Shown here: piece after piece, positions 20,957 through 32,731 of the stretch | Layout: the number at the start of each line of letters is the position of its first letter | How positions within the stretch are numbered: the stretch's first letter is position 1 | Assembly (NCBI RefSeq): GCF_047663525.1 | Contig: NC_092617.1 | Location: 3,910,501-3,974,500 of the forward strand | Direction of reading: 5' to 3' | Origin: Anas platyrhynchos | Taxonomy: Eukaryota; Chordata; Aves; Anseriformes; Anatidae | DNA length: 64,000 nt | Notes under the pieces: model-generated | Database searches by the model: none | Told to the model about the DNA's origin: nothing | The model's input: the letters and a program-made list of their open reading frames with translations, nothing else | Program-made: the position numbers and the translations under genes

Positions 20957-21910
20957 ATGCCCAACATCAGCTCTGTCAGTGAGTTCCTGCTGCTGGCATT
21001 CGCAGACACGCGCGAGCTGCAGCTCCTGCACTTCGCGCTCTTCCTGGGCATCTACCTGGCTGCCCTCCTGGGCAACGGCCTCATCCTCACCGCCGTAGCC
21101 TGCCACCACCGCCTCCACACCCCCATGTACTTCTTCCTCCTCAACCTCGCCCTCCTCGACCTGGGCTGCATCTCCACCACTCTGCCCAAAGCCATGGTCA
21201 ACTCCCTGTGGGACACCAGGGCCATCTCCTATCAAGGCTGTGCTGCACAGGTCTTCTTTATAGCCTTCTTCATTGGAGCAGAGTATTCCCTTCTCACTGT
21301 CATGGCCTACGACCGCTACGTTGCCATCTGCAAGCCCCTGCACTACGGGAGCCTCCTGGGCAGCAGAGCTTGTGCCCAGATGGCAGCAGCTGCCTGGGGC
21401 AGTGGCTTTCTCAATGCTGTCCTGCACACGGCCAACACATTTTCCCTTCCCCTTTGCCAAGGCAATGCTGTGGACCAGTTCTTCTGTGAAATCCCCCACA
21501 TCCTCAAGCTCTCCTGCTCAGATGCCTACCTCAGGGAAGTTTTGTCTCTTGTGTTTAGTGTTTCTTTAGGCTTTGGTTGTTTTATTTATATTGTGGTGTC
21601 CTACGTGCAGGTCTTCTGGGCCGTGCTGAGGATGCCCTCTTCTCAGGGCCGGCACAAAGCCTTTTCCACGTGCCTCCCTCACCTGGCTGTGGTCTTTCTA
21701 ATGGTTGTCACTGCAACAGTTGCCTACCTAAAGCCCCCTTCCATTGCTTCCCCATCCCTGGACCTGGTGGTGTCATTTCTGTACTCAGTTCTGCCTCCAG
21801 CAGTGAACCCCCCCATTTACAGCATGAGAAACAAGGAGCTCAAGGGTGCAGTGAGTAAACTCTTTCTCTACGTGCCTCTTAAGTATCAAGAATGTCTTCA
21901 ATATCTTTGA
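20957..21910 (+). CDS. Olfactory receptor OR2, family 14-like, intact
   Basis: A 317-residue odorant GPCR. N-glycosylation site NIS at residue 3, GN at 39-40, LHTPMYFF at 53-60, MAYDRY at 116-121 and KAFSTC at 234-239 are normal. TM7 reads NPPIYS at 284-289 where most ORs have NPLIYS; the NPxxY pattern survives but two prolines are adjacent. From codon 131 onward the nucleotide sequence is identical to OR4, while the first 130 codons differ at many positions. TM3 (97-115) is identical to OR6. The start is the first ATG after the acceptor, and no upstream ATG intervenes. It forms a head-to-head pair with OR1. Confidence 0.95.
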   Translation: MPNISSVSEFLLLAFADTRELQLLHFALFLGIYLAALLGNGLILTAVACHHRLHTPMYFFLLNLALLDLGCISTTLPKAMVNSLWDTRAISYQGCAAQVFFIAFFIGAEYSLLTVMAYDRYVAICKPLHYGSLLGSRACAQMAAAAWGSGFLNAVLHTANTFSLPLCQGNAVDQFFCEIPHILKLSCSDAYLREVLSLVFSVSLGFGCFIYIVVSYVQVFWAVLRMPSSQGRHKAFSTCLPHLAVVFLMVVTATVAYLKPPSIASPSLDLVVSFLYSVLPPAVNPPIYSMRNKELKGAVSKLFLYVPLKYQECLQYL

Positions 21911-22017
21911 TTTTGGTTTAATATTATTCTTGGCCTTCTTCCTGTTAATTCATTTACTTACTTTGACGGTGTCATCTAAACTACTTATAGAACTAGGCTT
22001 CTAGTGTACATATAGGG

Positions 22018-22023
22018 AATAAA
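22018..22023 (+). terminator. Polyadenylation signal for OR2
   Basis: The first AATAAA after the stop codon, 108 nt downstream. Confidence 0.6.
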
Positions 22024-22079
22024 GAAGCCATGAGAACTTTACTGATCTCAACTTTCCTTTCTTCCCATCACCTCTCTAG

Positions 22080-22380
22080 GCGGGGGAGCAGTCCCAGCTC
22101 AGGGCCAAGAACCCAGCTGCCACTGGGAGGGGCAGCCCCGGTGGCCCTCAGGGCTGCCCTCCACTGCCCGCTGGGCTCTGACCTCTCTGCTGCCTTGATA
22201 GAATCATAGAAAAAGACCTCCAAGTTCGTCCCATCCAATGACTGTCCTTCTAATCATGTCACACAAACCCACATTGCTAAACACCATGAGGTGGGTTTCC
22301 TTCTCAGCCCCTTACCTTTACACTTGTTCTCTTGATGAACCTGTTCCCTTCCCTTTACAATACCATTAATATGCTCTATT
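22080..22380 (+). repeat. OR 3'-flank GC-rich block and short CR1-like end
   Basis: The block at 22080-22195 matches 52520-52640 downstream of OR6 and, inverted, 11200-11300. It is followed by TAGAATCATAGAAAAAGACC, a degenerate CR1 3' end in reverse orientation (about 22197-22290). Confidence 0.6.
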
Positions 22381-23600
22381 TAATCCTAGATAACTTTTTA
22401 CCAATGTAAAGAAAACCCTAAAGCGCAAAGTTTGCCCATAGCCTAACCACAGACCTGACACCCCAAGCAGAACACCAAACCCTCCCACCAAGCATTTGTT
22501 TAATCTCTAACCCAAAGCCCCTGTTCTTGTGCATTAACCTCCTCATGTTAAACCCTCTCCTAAACCTTAACTCTGAGATCATGAAAGCCATCAGAAAGCT
22601 GATCCCAGTGAGATGACTGATATGGGAGGTCAGGAGAAGCATGGACAGGAGAGATGTGAGATTTGGGGGAGGGAACAGGGGCTTGACCAGCAGAAATTTG
22701 GGATTTTGTAGAGGTAAGAGGATTCAGGTTATGCTGATGCTGCTGTAATACTGACTTAAAAGAGTCATATTAGGCCCTTCCCCACTTTCAACCAGTAACC
22801 TTAATTCATAAATATAAATGCTACCCCACACCCTGAAAAGAATCTACTACTCTTATGCCTGACTTCAAAGTATGCACTGAAGCCAAAACTCAGCCCATAG
22901 CCTCTTGCCCTTACCTTTACTCTGTTGCTTACCTTGACCCCTGCCCTTAACACAAGCTTGTAATTGCTCTATTTAACCCTAGATTTCTAGGCAGACCTAA
23001 ACAAAACCTTGAAACACCAAACCTACCCATCCCCTAACCACAGACCTGACACCCCAAGCAGAACATCAAACCTGCCCACAAAACAACGGATTAATCTCTG
23101 TTAATCACTCAGAAAGGTGAATCCTAGTCCCTAATCCCAAAAGTAAACATAAACCAGACAAAGCCTTCATTCCTCTGCATTAACCTCCTCACCTTCAGAC
23201 CTTCTCCTAACCCTTAACTTTGGTCGTTTCGCCCCTTGGGGCAAGACAGGAATTGTGACACTTCTCTGAAGTCACATGGCATTCAAACATGGATGTGAGC
23301 AGCAGCAGGAACTGCGAGGTCACTTCTGTCTGTAGGTGGCAGGTCACCCTTGGCTTCTCCCTGGGAGCTGCACTTTTGGGCTGACATCTGGCAGTGGCCC
23401 TGCTAGGCCAGCAGAAGGCACCTGCTTGGCATGCTAACTGGGGGATCCCCTCTGCCTCCAGAGCCAGGAGAACCCAGGCAGACAGAAGGCCCCTAGATGG
23501 GTTGTCCTGTCCCTTCTGCTTGAGTCCTTGACTGGGCAGCAGCAGGCACAAGGCTTGGCTGTGTCTCCACAAGAAGCTGCAAGGCCAGCAGCAGGCCAAT
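22380..23600 (-). repeat. Repeats B (22380-23215) and A (23215-23600), copy 3
   Basis: Inverted B and A modules in the order seen at 62792-63936. The A part carries the GCAGTGGCCCTGCTAGGCCA segment. This copy lies in the OR2/OR4 identity tract and has an exact twin at 39469-40689. Confidence 0.7.
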
Positions 23601-25980
23601 GGCTTGGGAGATGTTGGTGAGTATCTATGATCAGACCCTAGCTTTGTGTTTCAAGGAACAGCTGGTGAGGGCTGATGAGACACTGGTGAAATGATGGAAA
23701 TGCTGGGATGAGAGCAAGGTGGTGAACAGAGATGGGTGTCTGCACACTTCTAGGAAATAGGAAAAAGCGTGGGACAGCATAGGAAAGCATGCAGAGGAAA
23801 AGACAGAGGTTGCTGGTAAAAAAGGTAGGCCCCAACAGTCCTGACGCTTTGGCTAGAGCTTATGAGAAGATGACATATAGTTATTGCAGTGCAGCCTCCT
23901 TGCTTCCTTGCAACCCTGTGCAGAGGCAGGGTGGTGTCATACTAGTGTTCTTCTCATGGCATCACACTGACCACCACATTCCTCAGACCCCCAAGAAAAG
24001 TCCTGAGCCAGACAGGGGGGTGCAGGATCTCTCCTCGCAGTGACTGGGGTCAGGCCTTGGCCCTTTTGCTTCACCAAAACCAACCAAGACTTTTCTCAGC
24101 ACAGTGCTTTGCCTCTCTGTAACCATGGCCTCCAATTAGCTGCCCTAACAAGTCCCTGGGGAGGCTTTGTTAGCAACAGCCCTCAGTGGGGCCCATTAAG
24201 ACTCCAAGTCACTTCAGCTTTTCCTTTTGCATTTGCTTTTTCGCACAGTTGCATCATTCTCCTCTCAGTACCCAAGTTTCATTGACTCAGCACCAAAATA
24301 CTCCATGGAACTCATTAAAACACAGAAACTCCTAAGGAGCCATATCTCTCCCACCATTTTCTTCAAGTCTTCAAGACTTGATCTGCTAATTGGAGAGCTT
24401 TCATGTTGTAGTTAAGGGGGAAGATTTCAAAGAGCATCTAATAAAAGTCTTTCTTCATTTTAAAGGCTGAATTTTGTTGTGTTTCAGTTTAGAGCATCAT
24501 TCTCCTGATCTAGGGTTTCTCCTTTGAAACCCTGTTTGGGTGGGAAAAGCAGGGTTTTAAACCACAGTTCAAGTTCCTTATTTTATTGCCTCCAGTGATG
24601 TTTACCTTCCCAAAAGGATGACTGTACATGATGTATTTTACAGTGATTTAAATAATTGTGTTAATATTAATCCATATCATACTAATTCAATGATAAATGA
24701 TGAGGGTCTTACTAAGGAAACCATTAGAAAGACTGCTGAGAGATGGGTGAGCTTGAACTCACTGAAACTCAAAATAGCAACTGGGTTGGTGAGAGCTGTC
24801 TGAAGGATTAAACGGTAAGAGGAGGGCAAACCAGGAGAATGATGGGAAGTGCATAGGTCCAGACAGGCAGCTGGAAAGGGGACATTCAGCAGGGTCTGTG
24901 TAATCAGGATGAGTTTTGTGCCTGGAAGATGAGGGAGGGAGCACAGCATGATAGAAAAGCAATGACAATGCAACTACAGGTGAACACCAGTATTTCTTCT
25001 CCTGGGATGAATACGCATCCTGAAAAATCACATTTCTTCATGATAGAAATTACACTTCACATGAGACATTTTACAGAAAGGATTGAGTCTTTTGAGCTGA
25101 TGAGTTGTTGCTTTATTATTCAAGTACTGAAAAAAATACTGGGTATTCTGGCAGAGCGTTGCTGTCTGAACATAAGCATAACCAGGGAAAACCTCCAGTG
25201 GCCCTGTTGTGTTTGAGGCACTTCCCTGGACCAGCAGATGTCAGAAAAGACCTGCAGGATGCCAGAGCCCTTTGGGAAAATCAGGTGGAGCCAGGTGGAG
25301 TTCCCAGGGCACCTCCACTGCTAGCAGTGGTCTTTGTCCCTGTAACTGCAGCCCAGCCCAGCACAGGAACACCCCTTCAAAGAAAAACCTCTTCTTCAGT
25401 GGGTTCCTTGGATTGACCTAGATTTGAAATGGCCACTGGAAATCTGAGATACTCTCCCTTACTTAAACTAGACACTTGAACATCTGTTGATGACCTTCCT
25501 GGGTCATCTTTAGCAAACTCAGGCTGATAAACTCAAGTATAGCATGCTTCAAATGGCTGAGGCAGAACCCATCAGCTTGCCCCACTTTTGAAATGGCTCC
25601 CAGCCAAGTAAGGATTTGAAAGCAACAAATACAGAATGACCCGTGAGGACAATGTGCAGAGTAAGGGAAAGTCACACATATTGTGCCTGAGTAGCAGAAG
25701 GCAAAAAGCATTGCATTGTGCCTCAGAGTAGTCAAGGAGACCTAATCCAGTTCATCCATGAGGAAAAGCAGAGAGAGAAAGACGTTGATTTTGGCCTAGC
25801 GTGAAGAAGGATGTGCATCACTGGTGAAGGAACCGGCATTCGTGCCATCACCAATGTGAATTACACAAGCACCAGCACACCTAATGGTAACCTGTCCTCC
25901 CCGGCTTGGTATTCCCACAGGGCAGGGGAAAGGGAGCGGACAGCCAAGGGACACATCTGAGTGTGAAAGTTGGGGCCCAG
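23601..25980. repeat. OR 3'-flank module D
   Basis: Matches 40690-43060 (nearly identical up to 25157/42246, then about 2-4 percent different by eye). More distant copies are at 47990-48570 and 56271-57400. No conserved ORF is seen. Confidence 0.65.
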
Positions 25981-27010
25981 CAGAGCCAAGGAGTTAAACC
26001 CGGGGCCAGGCGGGTGGCAGAGCCCCATGCCCCAGAGGGCAGGCAGGGCTCATGGCCCTGGGACTCAGCCTGGCCCTGGGCTCTTTCTGACATCCCTGCA
26101 GCTCCTGGCAGGCTGCAGTGAGGTGCCCCTCAAGCCTTCCCTCCTGTGTTCCCAGGGCACATGGCTGCCTCCTGCCCAGCTCACTGCCCACCATGTCCGA
26201 CAGGGCTGCTTTCAAAGCTGGGCCTTGCCTAGGGTCAGTCCCCCACAGGGGCAGAAAATGGCCCTTGTCCTGGTGGCTTTCCGTGGCCTTCCTCTCAATA
26301 CATGCACTTCTCGTCCTTGAAATTGTTTCCCAAAAGTGGGCTAGTCCCCACCACTGGAGATACCAAAGCCCAACTGGAAATGGGCCTGGGCTGCCTGGTG
26401 TAGGTGTCTATGTGTGGCTAGTGGGGGTGGCTAGATGGGCTGTGGAGGTCCCCTCCAGTCTCAGTGAATCTGTCACTTTGCAATGCCTGGCAGGGATTAC
26501 AAATGTCAGAAATACTTCAACCCACAGCAATATTCCCTACCCATGCTTCCCTCTCCCGCCTCTTCTTTCCTTTAGGATTAAAGTCAGAAGGGACCTCTGG
26601 AGGTTTCCAGTACCAAGATCTGCTCTGAACAGGGAGAACTTTCACATCAGATCAGGCTGCTTCCTCAGTGCTTCCTTCACCTCACTTTTGAAAGCCGTAC
26701 TCCTAGGGGTGTTAGCTGGAAGGCCAGTTCTGATTCAGTGGTGCAACAAGACAGCAGTGTGGAAGAGAAGGGTGACCAGCACAAAAACAACCATGTCCTG
26801 CTGCTGCCAGTGTTTGTGGTTCCAAGAAAGTGGCGACCCTGACTCAAAGGCTGCAGGGAGGGCGTGCCTGCCAGGGCAGAAAGGGCAGACCCAAACAACA
26901 CCAGGGCTTTCCACCACGTTGCAGCAGGGATCTTCATCCCACAACCACTGCTGTACCTGAGAAGAGTGTATGAGAAATGAGATGCACAGAAACTGACTAC
27001 CTGCTGGTTC
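25981..27010. other. Non-coding interval between OR2 and OR3 3' flanks
   Basis: A 280-codon open frame at 26118-26960 has no domain and no paralogue, and is judged to be chance. The part at 26740-26940 is a diverged copy of the 3'-flank block at 11080-11200 and 52650-52750. The rest was not recognised. Confidence 0.45.
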
Positions 27011-27011
27011 C

Positions 27012-27017
27012 TTTATT
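27012..27017 (-). terminator. Polyadenylation signal for OR3
   Basis: TTTATT on the plus strand is AATAAA on the minus strand, 200 nt beyond the OR3 stop. Confidence 0.55.
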
Positions 27018-27216
27018 TAGTTAGTTACAAAGAGCTTAGCAGCACCTCTACATGAGGACTTTGGGTAAAAAGAAAATGTAGAAGAGGAGTAGAAATATCT
27101 TAAATTTATAAAATAAAAAGATAAAAAATAATATAGCATATTGGAATAATATTGAAAAGAATGAATAATTTTTGAAATATATGAACAAAGATGTTTCTGC
27201 CTTTTCCACATATATT

Positions 27217-28176
27217 TCAGGGAATCAGATGCAGAAGATGGGTTCCTCTCTGAAATACTGAATATTGCAATAACATCCTCAGTGCCTCCTTGAGATCTTT
27301 ATTCCTCATGCTGTATATAAGGAGGTTCACTGATGGAGGCAGAACTGAGTACAGAAATGATACCACCAGGTCCAGGGATGGGGAGGAGATGGAGGGGGGC
27401 TTCAGGTAGGCAAACATGACAGCGCTGACAAAGAGGGAGACCACAGTGAGGTGAGGGAGGCACGTGGAAAAGGCTTTGTGCCGACCCTGCTCAGAGGGCA
27501 TCCTCAGCACTGCCCTGAAGATCTGCACATAGGACAGCACAATGAAAGCAAACCAAACAAATGTTAAAGAAACACTAAACACAAGTGCCCCAACTTCCCT
27601 GTGGTAGGCATCTGAGCAGGAGAGCTTGAGGATCTGGGGGATCTCACAGAAGAACTGGTCCACAGTATTGCCATGGCAGAGGGGCAGGGAAAATGTGTTG
27701 GCCGTGTGCAGGACAGCGTTGAGAAAGCCACTGCCCCAGGCAGCTGCTGCCATCTGGGCACAAGCTCTGCTGCCCACGAGGCTCCCGTAGTGCAGGGGCT
27801 TGCAGATGGCAACGTAGCGGTCATAGGCCATGACGGTGAGAAGGGAAAACTCTGCTCCAATGAAGAATACGAAAAAGAGGACTTGTGCAACACATCCTTG
27901 ATAGGAGATGGCCCTGGTGTCCCACAGGGCATTGGCCATGGCTTTGGGCAGAGTGGTGGAGATGCAGCCCACGTCGAGGAGGGCGAGGTTGAGGAGGAAG
28001 AAGTACATGGGGGTGTGGAGGCGGTGGTGGCAGGCTACGGCGGTGAGGATGAGGCCGTTACCCAGGAGGGCAGCCAGGTAGATGCCCAGGAAGAGCGCGA
28101 AGTACAGGAGCTGCAGCTCGCGCGTGTCTGCAAATGCCAGCAGGAGGAACTCACTCACAGAGCTGATGTTGGGCAT
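27217..28176 (-). CDS. Olfactory receptor OR3, family 14-like, intact ORF with altered TM7 motif
   Basis: A 319-residue odorant GPCR. NIS glycosylation site at 3, GN at 39-40, LHTPMYFF at 53-60, MAYDRY at 116-121 and KAFSTC at 234-239 are present. TM7 reads NLLIYS at 284-289, so the proline of the NPxxY motif is replaced by leucine (a CTC codon where relatives have CCC). This proline is nearly invariant in class A GPCRs, so signalling may be impaired despite the open frame. The C-terminal tail is longer than in OR1. TM3 and TM5 differ from the other copies. It pairs head to head with OR4 and lies tail to tail with OR2. Confidence 0.93.
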   Translation of the reverse strand: MPNISSVSEFLLLAFADTRELQLLYFALFLGIYLAALLGNGLILTAVACHHRLHTPMYFFLLNLALLDVGCISTTLPKAMANALWDTRAISYQGCVAQVLFFVFFIGAEFSLLTVMAYDRYVAICKPLHYGSLVGSRACAQMAAAAWGSGFLNAVLHTANTFSLPLCHGNTVDQFFCEIPQILKLSCSDAYHREVGALVFSVSLTFVWFAFIVLSYVQIFRAVLRMPSEQGRHKAFSTCLPHLTVVSLFVSAVMFAYLKPPSISSPSLDLVVSFLYSVLPPSVNLLIYSMRNKDLKEALRMLLQYSVFQRGTHLLHLIP

Positions 28177-28202
28177 TTGCTGACTCTGGACACAGTTGTC
28201 TT

Positions 28203-28204
28203 CT
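28203..28204 (-). other. Predicted 3' splice acceptor upstream of OR3
   Basis: The minus strand reads TGCCATCTCATCTTCAG, 26 nt of 5' UTR before the ATG. The following AAGACAACTGTGTCCAGAG is shared with OR2. Confidence 0.6.
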
Positions 28205-30139
28205 GAAGATGAGATGGCAGAGAAATGTTATAACAGACTTCTCTCAGGAAAAGCCATTGCAAGTCTTAAAACATGCCCTAGCCTGACCCTCTCTTTTTGA
28301 AGAGGAACTTCCTCCAGGTTTCTTTCTTGCTTGAGCAAGGTAGAGTTTTCTTTTGTTATCTGGTAGTTATCCCTGTTATGGTTAGCATGATGAACATGGT
28401 CAGCGCTTTCTTTGAGAAGAAAGTTGAGAGAGCTGGGAGCACAGAAGCTGCAGTAGAAGTGCAGATGGACAGAATATTCACCTTGACACTTACCTTGTCA
28501 AGGGCTGTGCACATTTCTCCTGCAGGCAGCTCTCAGCATCCTCCCACTCCCTTATGCCTCCAAGCCCCCTCTCCTTCTCCCCTCTCCCCATGCCAGCTGC
28601 AGTCACAGCCCCCTGCCTTGCGGTGCTGTGCAGAGGAGCTGCTCCTGGGCACAGCGCTCTCTCTGCTTCCTGGGACTTTCTGAAATGTGTTTTCTCTGTC
28701 TCACGAGCATGGCACAGCTCAGCAGCACAGCAACAGCCCAAGGCACTGCAATCACCCCTCTGGGGGCTTGGCTGATGAGCCCACGAACCTCAGGCCCTCA
28801 GAGACAATTGAAGACATCTCTCCAGAAGTGCAAGTCAGAGGCAAGTTTCCTGCAGTGTCCCCCTGAGGGCCAGCACTGACACAGCCTCCCTTGGAGCTCG
28901 TTAGAGCAGAACCCTGGAGGCAGTGAGGACAAGGAGAGAAAGGCTGTGTGAAGGTGACACTGATGTGTGGACAAACTGAATGTGTGTCACCAAGAACAAG
29001 GGCCAGGCCTTGACCATTGTCCTTTAGGAAGGGAGATCCTTTCCCTTGACAGGTTGCTCAGGGCTCTTTGTGGGGCAGTAGGAGATGGGGATGTGCATGG
29101 CCAAGTGCAGGAGAACCCTGCCTGGTTCATGGTTGGGGGCGAGGAGGCAATGAGGCCCTGGTGCTTTAACAGTAATCTGTCTGCTCATAGACCTCAGTGG
29201 CAGAGACAACAGCCATAGCCATAGACACAAAGACCTGGGTCCTGCTGGGTCTCTCAGTCTTGTCACAGCCCTTAATCCTTTCCACAGCAGCCTTACCTAA
29301 GGACTCTCATACCTGTACCTCTTACCCTGCTGGCTGCAGACCCTTCTGTTGGTGGTCTCTTACACAGATGAGCTGAGTCTGATAACTCATATCATCTTGG
29401 TGGCCATGCTCCTCGTAAGGCAACTCTGTAGGAAGCTGGCCTGGTTCCTAGTGAGCAGGCACCACTGCTTGTATGACATCCCTCGTGGTGCCCAGTCCCT
29501 CCTCCTCCTGGGCACTGCTCACTCAGCAGCGTCCCATGCTGTCCTGATGTGTGGGGTTACTCTTCATCAGTGCAGGACAGGGCTCTTCTTCTTGTAAAGG
29601 GCACGATGTTCCTTTAGACAAATCTTGAGGTTTCTCAAGGTTCCCGTGGACTGACTCTCCATTCTGTCAGGCGTTAAGGTCTGCAGGCAGACAGTTCTAA
29701 TTCCATGTGATTGTACTATCTCTGACAAGACAGCAGCATCAGGACTTGAGGAAAGTCTTTTGTGCTTTCCTCCCATGCATGCTTTCAGTTTGTCTGGAGC
29801 TGTGTCCTGAATGTTATGGGGCTGTGCAGGTCAAAATTAGAAGGGCCAAAGCCCAGCTGGAGCTCCATCGGTATATTACTGTCAAAGAAAATAAAAACTG
29901 CTTATATAAATACTTCACATAAAGGAAGATTAGGGAGAATCATCATCATTTGTTGGATGTGAGGGGAAACTTGGTAACAAGAAAGGAGGTAAAGCAAAGG
30001 CTCTTAACATGTTCTTTGCCTCTAACTCTAGCAGACGGACCAGTTGTTCCCCTGGACATTTCTTCCTCCTCACGGCTGGTGGCAACATTCCAGGGTGCAC
30101 TTTTTGGCAGTTTTTCTCTCCTGCTCTTTCATATTACAA
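28205..30139 (+). repeat. OR3 upstream region with upstream module, copy 2
   Basis: From about 28487 this follows 12-1860 in order and orientation, without the CR1 3' insertion at 1271-1405. 28205-28486 has no clear match. No gene is supported. Confidence 0.7.
29830..30060 (+). mobile_element. CR1 internal fragment, part of the module
   Basis: Same CR1 linker fragment as 1527-1760: AKAQLEL-type sequence followed by DVRGNLVTRKE. It contains frameshifts and is not functional. Confidence 0.75.
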
Positions 30140-30668
30140 ATGTAAACTCCGTCAGGGTGGAAACCCCTCCTGAAGTAGGCATCCCAACCCAGCAGGCTAT
30201 TTCTGGCCTGTCAGCAAACCAGACACAAGTCACCTCAGCAGCAGCTTCCAAGCCAGGGGCCTGCTGCTGGCCTTGCAGCTTCTTGGCTAGACAAAGCCAA
30301 GCCTTGTGCCTGCTGCTGCCTAGTCATGGACTCAAGCAGAAGGGACAGGACAACCCATCTGGGGGCCTTCTTTCTGCCTGGGTCCTCCTGGCTCTGGAGG
30401 CAGAGGGGATCCCCCAGTCAGCATGCCAAGCAGGTGCCTTCTGCTGGCCTAGCAGGGCCACTGCCAGATGTCAGCCCAAAAGTGCAGATCCCAGGTCTAT
30501 GTCAAGGGTGACCTGCCACCTCCAGACACAAGTGACCTCACAGCCCCTTTCTGTGACACGTTCCTGCTGCTGCCCTATCAAGTGCAGAGACAGAAGTGAC
30601 CTCACAGTCCCTGCCACAGTCACATTCCTGCTGCTGGGTCATGAGATCCTGAGGCAGAGCTGACCTCT
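30140..30668 (+). repeat. Repeat A, full copy
   Basis: The most complete plus-strand copy. It runs from CGTCAGGGTGGAAACC through AGAAGGGACAGGACAACC to GAGATCCTGAGGCAGAG. It includes two copies of a motif like AGTGACCTCACAG(T/C)CCC about 60 bp apart. It directly precedes the 11-bp minisatellite. Confidence 0.75.
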
Positions 30669-30679
30669 CTAGTCATTAG

Positions 30680-32731
30680 AGCATCTACACAGAATAATCA
30701 CAGCATTATCATAGTGTCATTGCAGAGTCGTAACAGCATAATCATAGCATCATCACAGCATCTTTGCAGTGTAATCGCAGCGTCATCACAGCATCATCAC
30801 AGAATAATCACAGCATCAGCACAGAATCATCACAGTGTCATCGCAGTAATTGCAGCATTATTGCAGCGTAATACCAGCATCATCAGAACGTCATCATAGT
30901 GTCATCACAGAGCCATAACAGCATCATCATAACATCATCAGAGCGTCATAACAGTGTAAGCACAGAATCAGCACAGCGTCATCACAGCGTCATCCCAGCG
31001 TCATCACAGCATCATTAAAGCGTCATAACAGCATCATCACAGCATCACAAGAGCATCATCACAACATCATCACAGCATCATCACAGCATAATCATAATGT
31101 CATCACAGCATCATCACAGCATCGTCCCAGCGTTATCACAGCATTATCATAGCGTCACCACAGCATCCTCACAGCGTCATAACAGCGTCATCACAGTATA
31201 ATCACAGCGTCATCACAGCGGCATCGCAGCGTCATCACAGAACCATAACAGCGTCATGAAAGCATCATCACAGTGTAATCATAGCATCATAACAGCATCG
31301 TCATAGTGTCATCATAGCATCATCATAGCGTCATCACAGTATCATTACAGTGTCCTAACAGCACAATCAGAGTCATCACAGCATTATCACAGCATCATAA
31401 CAGCGTAATCACAGCGTCATCGCAGCGACATCACAGCATCATCACTGCATCATATCAGCATCATCATAGCATCATCATGGCATCATCACAGAGTGATCAC
31501 AGCACCATCACAGCGTCATCACAGTGTCATCATTATTTCATCGCGGCTTCCTTGCTGCGTCATCGCAGCATCATAACAGTGTCATCACAGCGTCATCACA
31601 GCGTCATCATAGCATCATCAAAGTGTCATCACAGCGTAATCACAGCATCATCACAGCGTCACAAGAGCATCATCACAGCATCATCAGAGCGTCTTAGCAG
31701 CGTCATCACAACGGCATCACAGAGTAATCAAAGCATCATCACAGTGTAATTGCAGTGTCATCGCAGCTTCATTACAGCGTCATCACAGTATAATCAGTGT
31801 CATCACAGCGTCACAAGAGCATCATCACAGCATCATCACAGCGTCATCACGGCATCATCATAGCATCATCACAGTGTCATCACAGTATAATCAGTGTCAT
31901 CACAGTGTCATCACAGCGTCACAAGAGCATCATCGCAGCGCCATCATAGCATCATCATAACATCATCACAGCGTCTTTGCAGTGTCAACGCAGCGTCATA
32001 ACAGCATCATCATACCGTCATCACAGCATCATTACAGCATCCTAACAGCACAATCAGAGCGTTATCACAGCATTATCACAGCATCATAACAGCATCATCT
32101 CACTGTCATCACAGCATCATTATAGCATCGACACAGCATCATAACAGCTTGATCGCAGCATCATCACAGCGTCATCACAGCGTCATTGCAACGTCATTAC
32201 AGGATCATCACAGCGTCATCACAGCGTCAGAACAGCATCATCACAGCGTCATCACAGCTTCATCATAGCGTCATCACAGCCTAATCACAGAATAATCACA
32301 GCATCATCACAGCATCTACACAGCGTCATAGCAGTCATTGCAGCGTCACTGCAGCATCATAACAGCATCAACACAGCATCATCACGGCATTATCACAGAG
32401 TTATCACAATGTCATCACAGAGTTATAAGAGCATCATCAAAGTATTATCAAAGCGTCATCACAGCATCATCAGAGCATCATCACAAGATAATCACAGCAT
32501 CATCAGAGCGTCATCACAGCGTCATCGCAGCATCATAACAGCATCATCACACTGTCATCCCTGCGTCATCCCAGCGTTATCACAGCATCACAAGAGCTTC
32601 ATCGCAGCATCATCACAGCGTCATCACAGCATAATCATAGTTTCATCAGAGCGTCATCACAGCATCACAAGAGCATCATCACAGCATCATCACAGCGTCA
32701 TCACGGCATCATTTAATCATCACAGCATCAT
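30680..32731 (+). repeat. 2-kb minisatellite, 11-bp unit
   Basis: About 185 imperfect copies of units such as CATCATCACAG and CGTCATCACAG. Variants include TAATCACAG and CATAACAG. The reading frames across it give an 11-residue periodicity, as expected for a unit length not divisible by three. It ends where a CR1 begins. It is low in complexity and not protein-coding. Confidence 0.93.

Larger units (their letters stand above)
21347..25157 (+). repeat. Near-identical duplication tract, copy 1 (partner 38436-42246)
   Basis: With a constant offset of 17089 bp and no indel, this tract matches the partner over about 3.8 kb. The only mismatch noticed is C at 24008 against G at 41097. It starts inside OR2 after codon 130 and ends in the 3' flank. 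Beyond both ends the two copies are still related but clearly diverged. Confidence 0.9.

Noticed and set aside
26118-26960. 280-codon plus-strand open frame
   Set aside because: No signal, domain or paralogue, and the composition is ordinary for the area. Judged a chance frame.
29950-30663. 237-codon plus-strand open frame
   Set aside because: It crosses from a CR1 fragment into repeat A. The repeat A part is open in other copies too, but with different starts and interruptions.
30680-32731. CRISPR-like array or His/Ser-rich repeat protein
   Set aside because: Units are 11 bp with no spacers, and the sequence is from a vertebrate. Reading frames are broken every few hundred bases and only mirror the 11-bp period.
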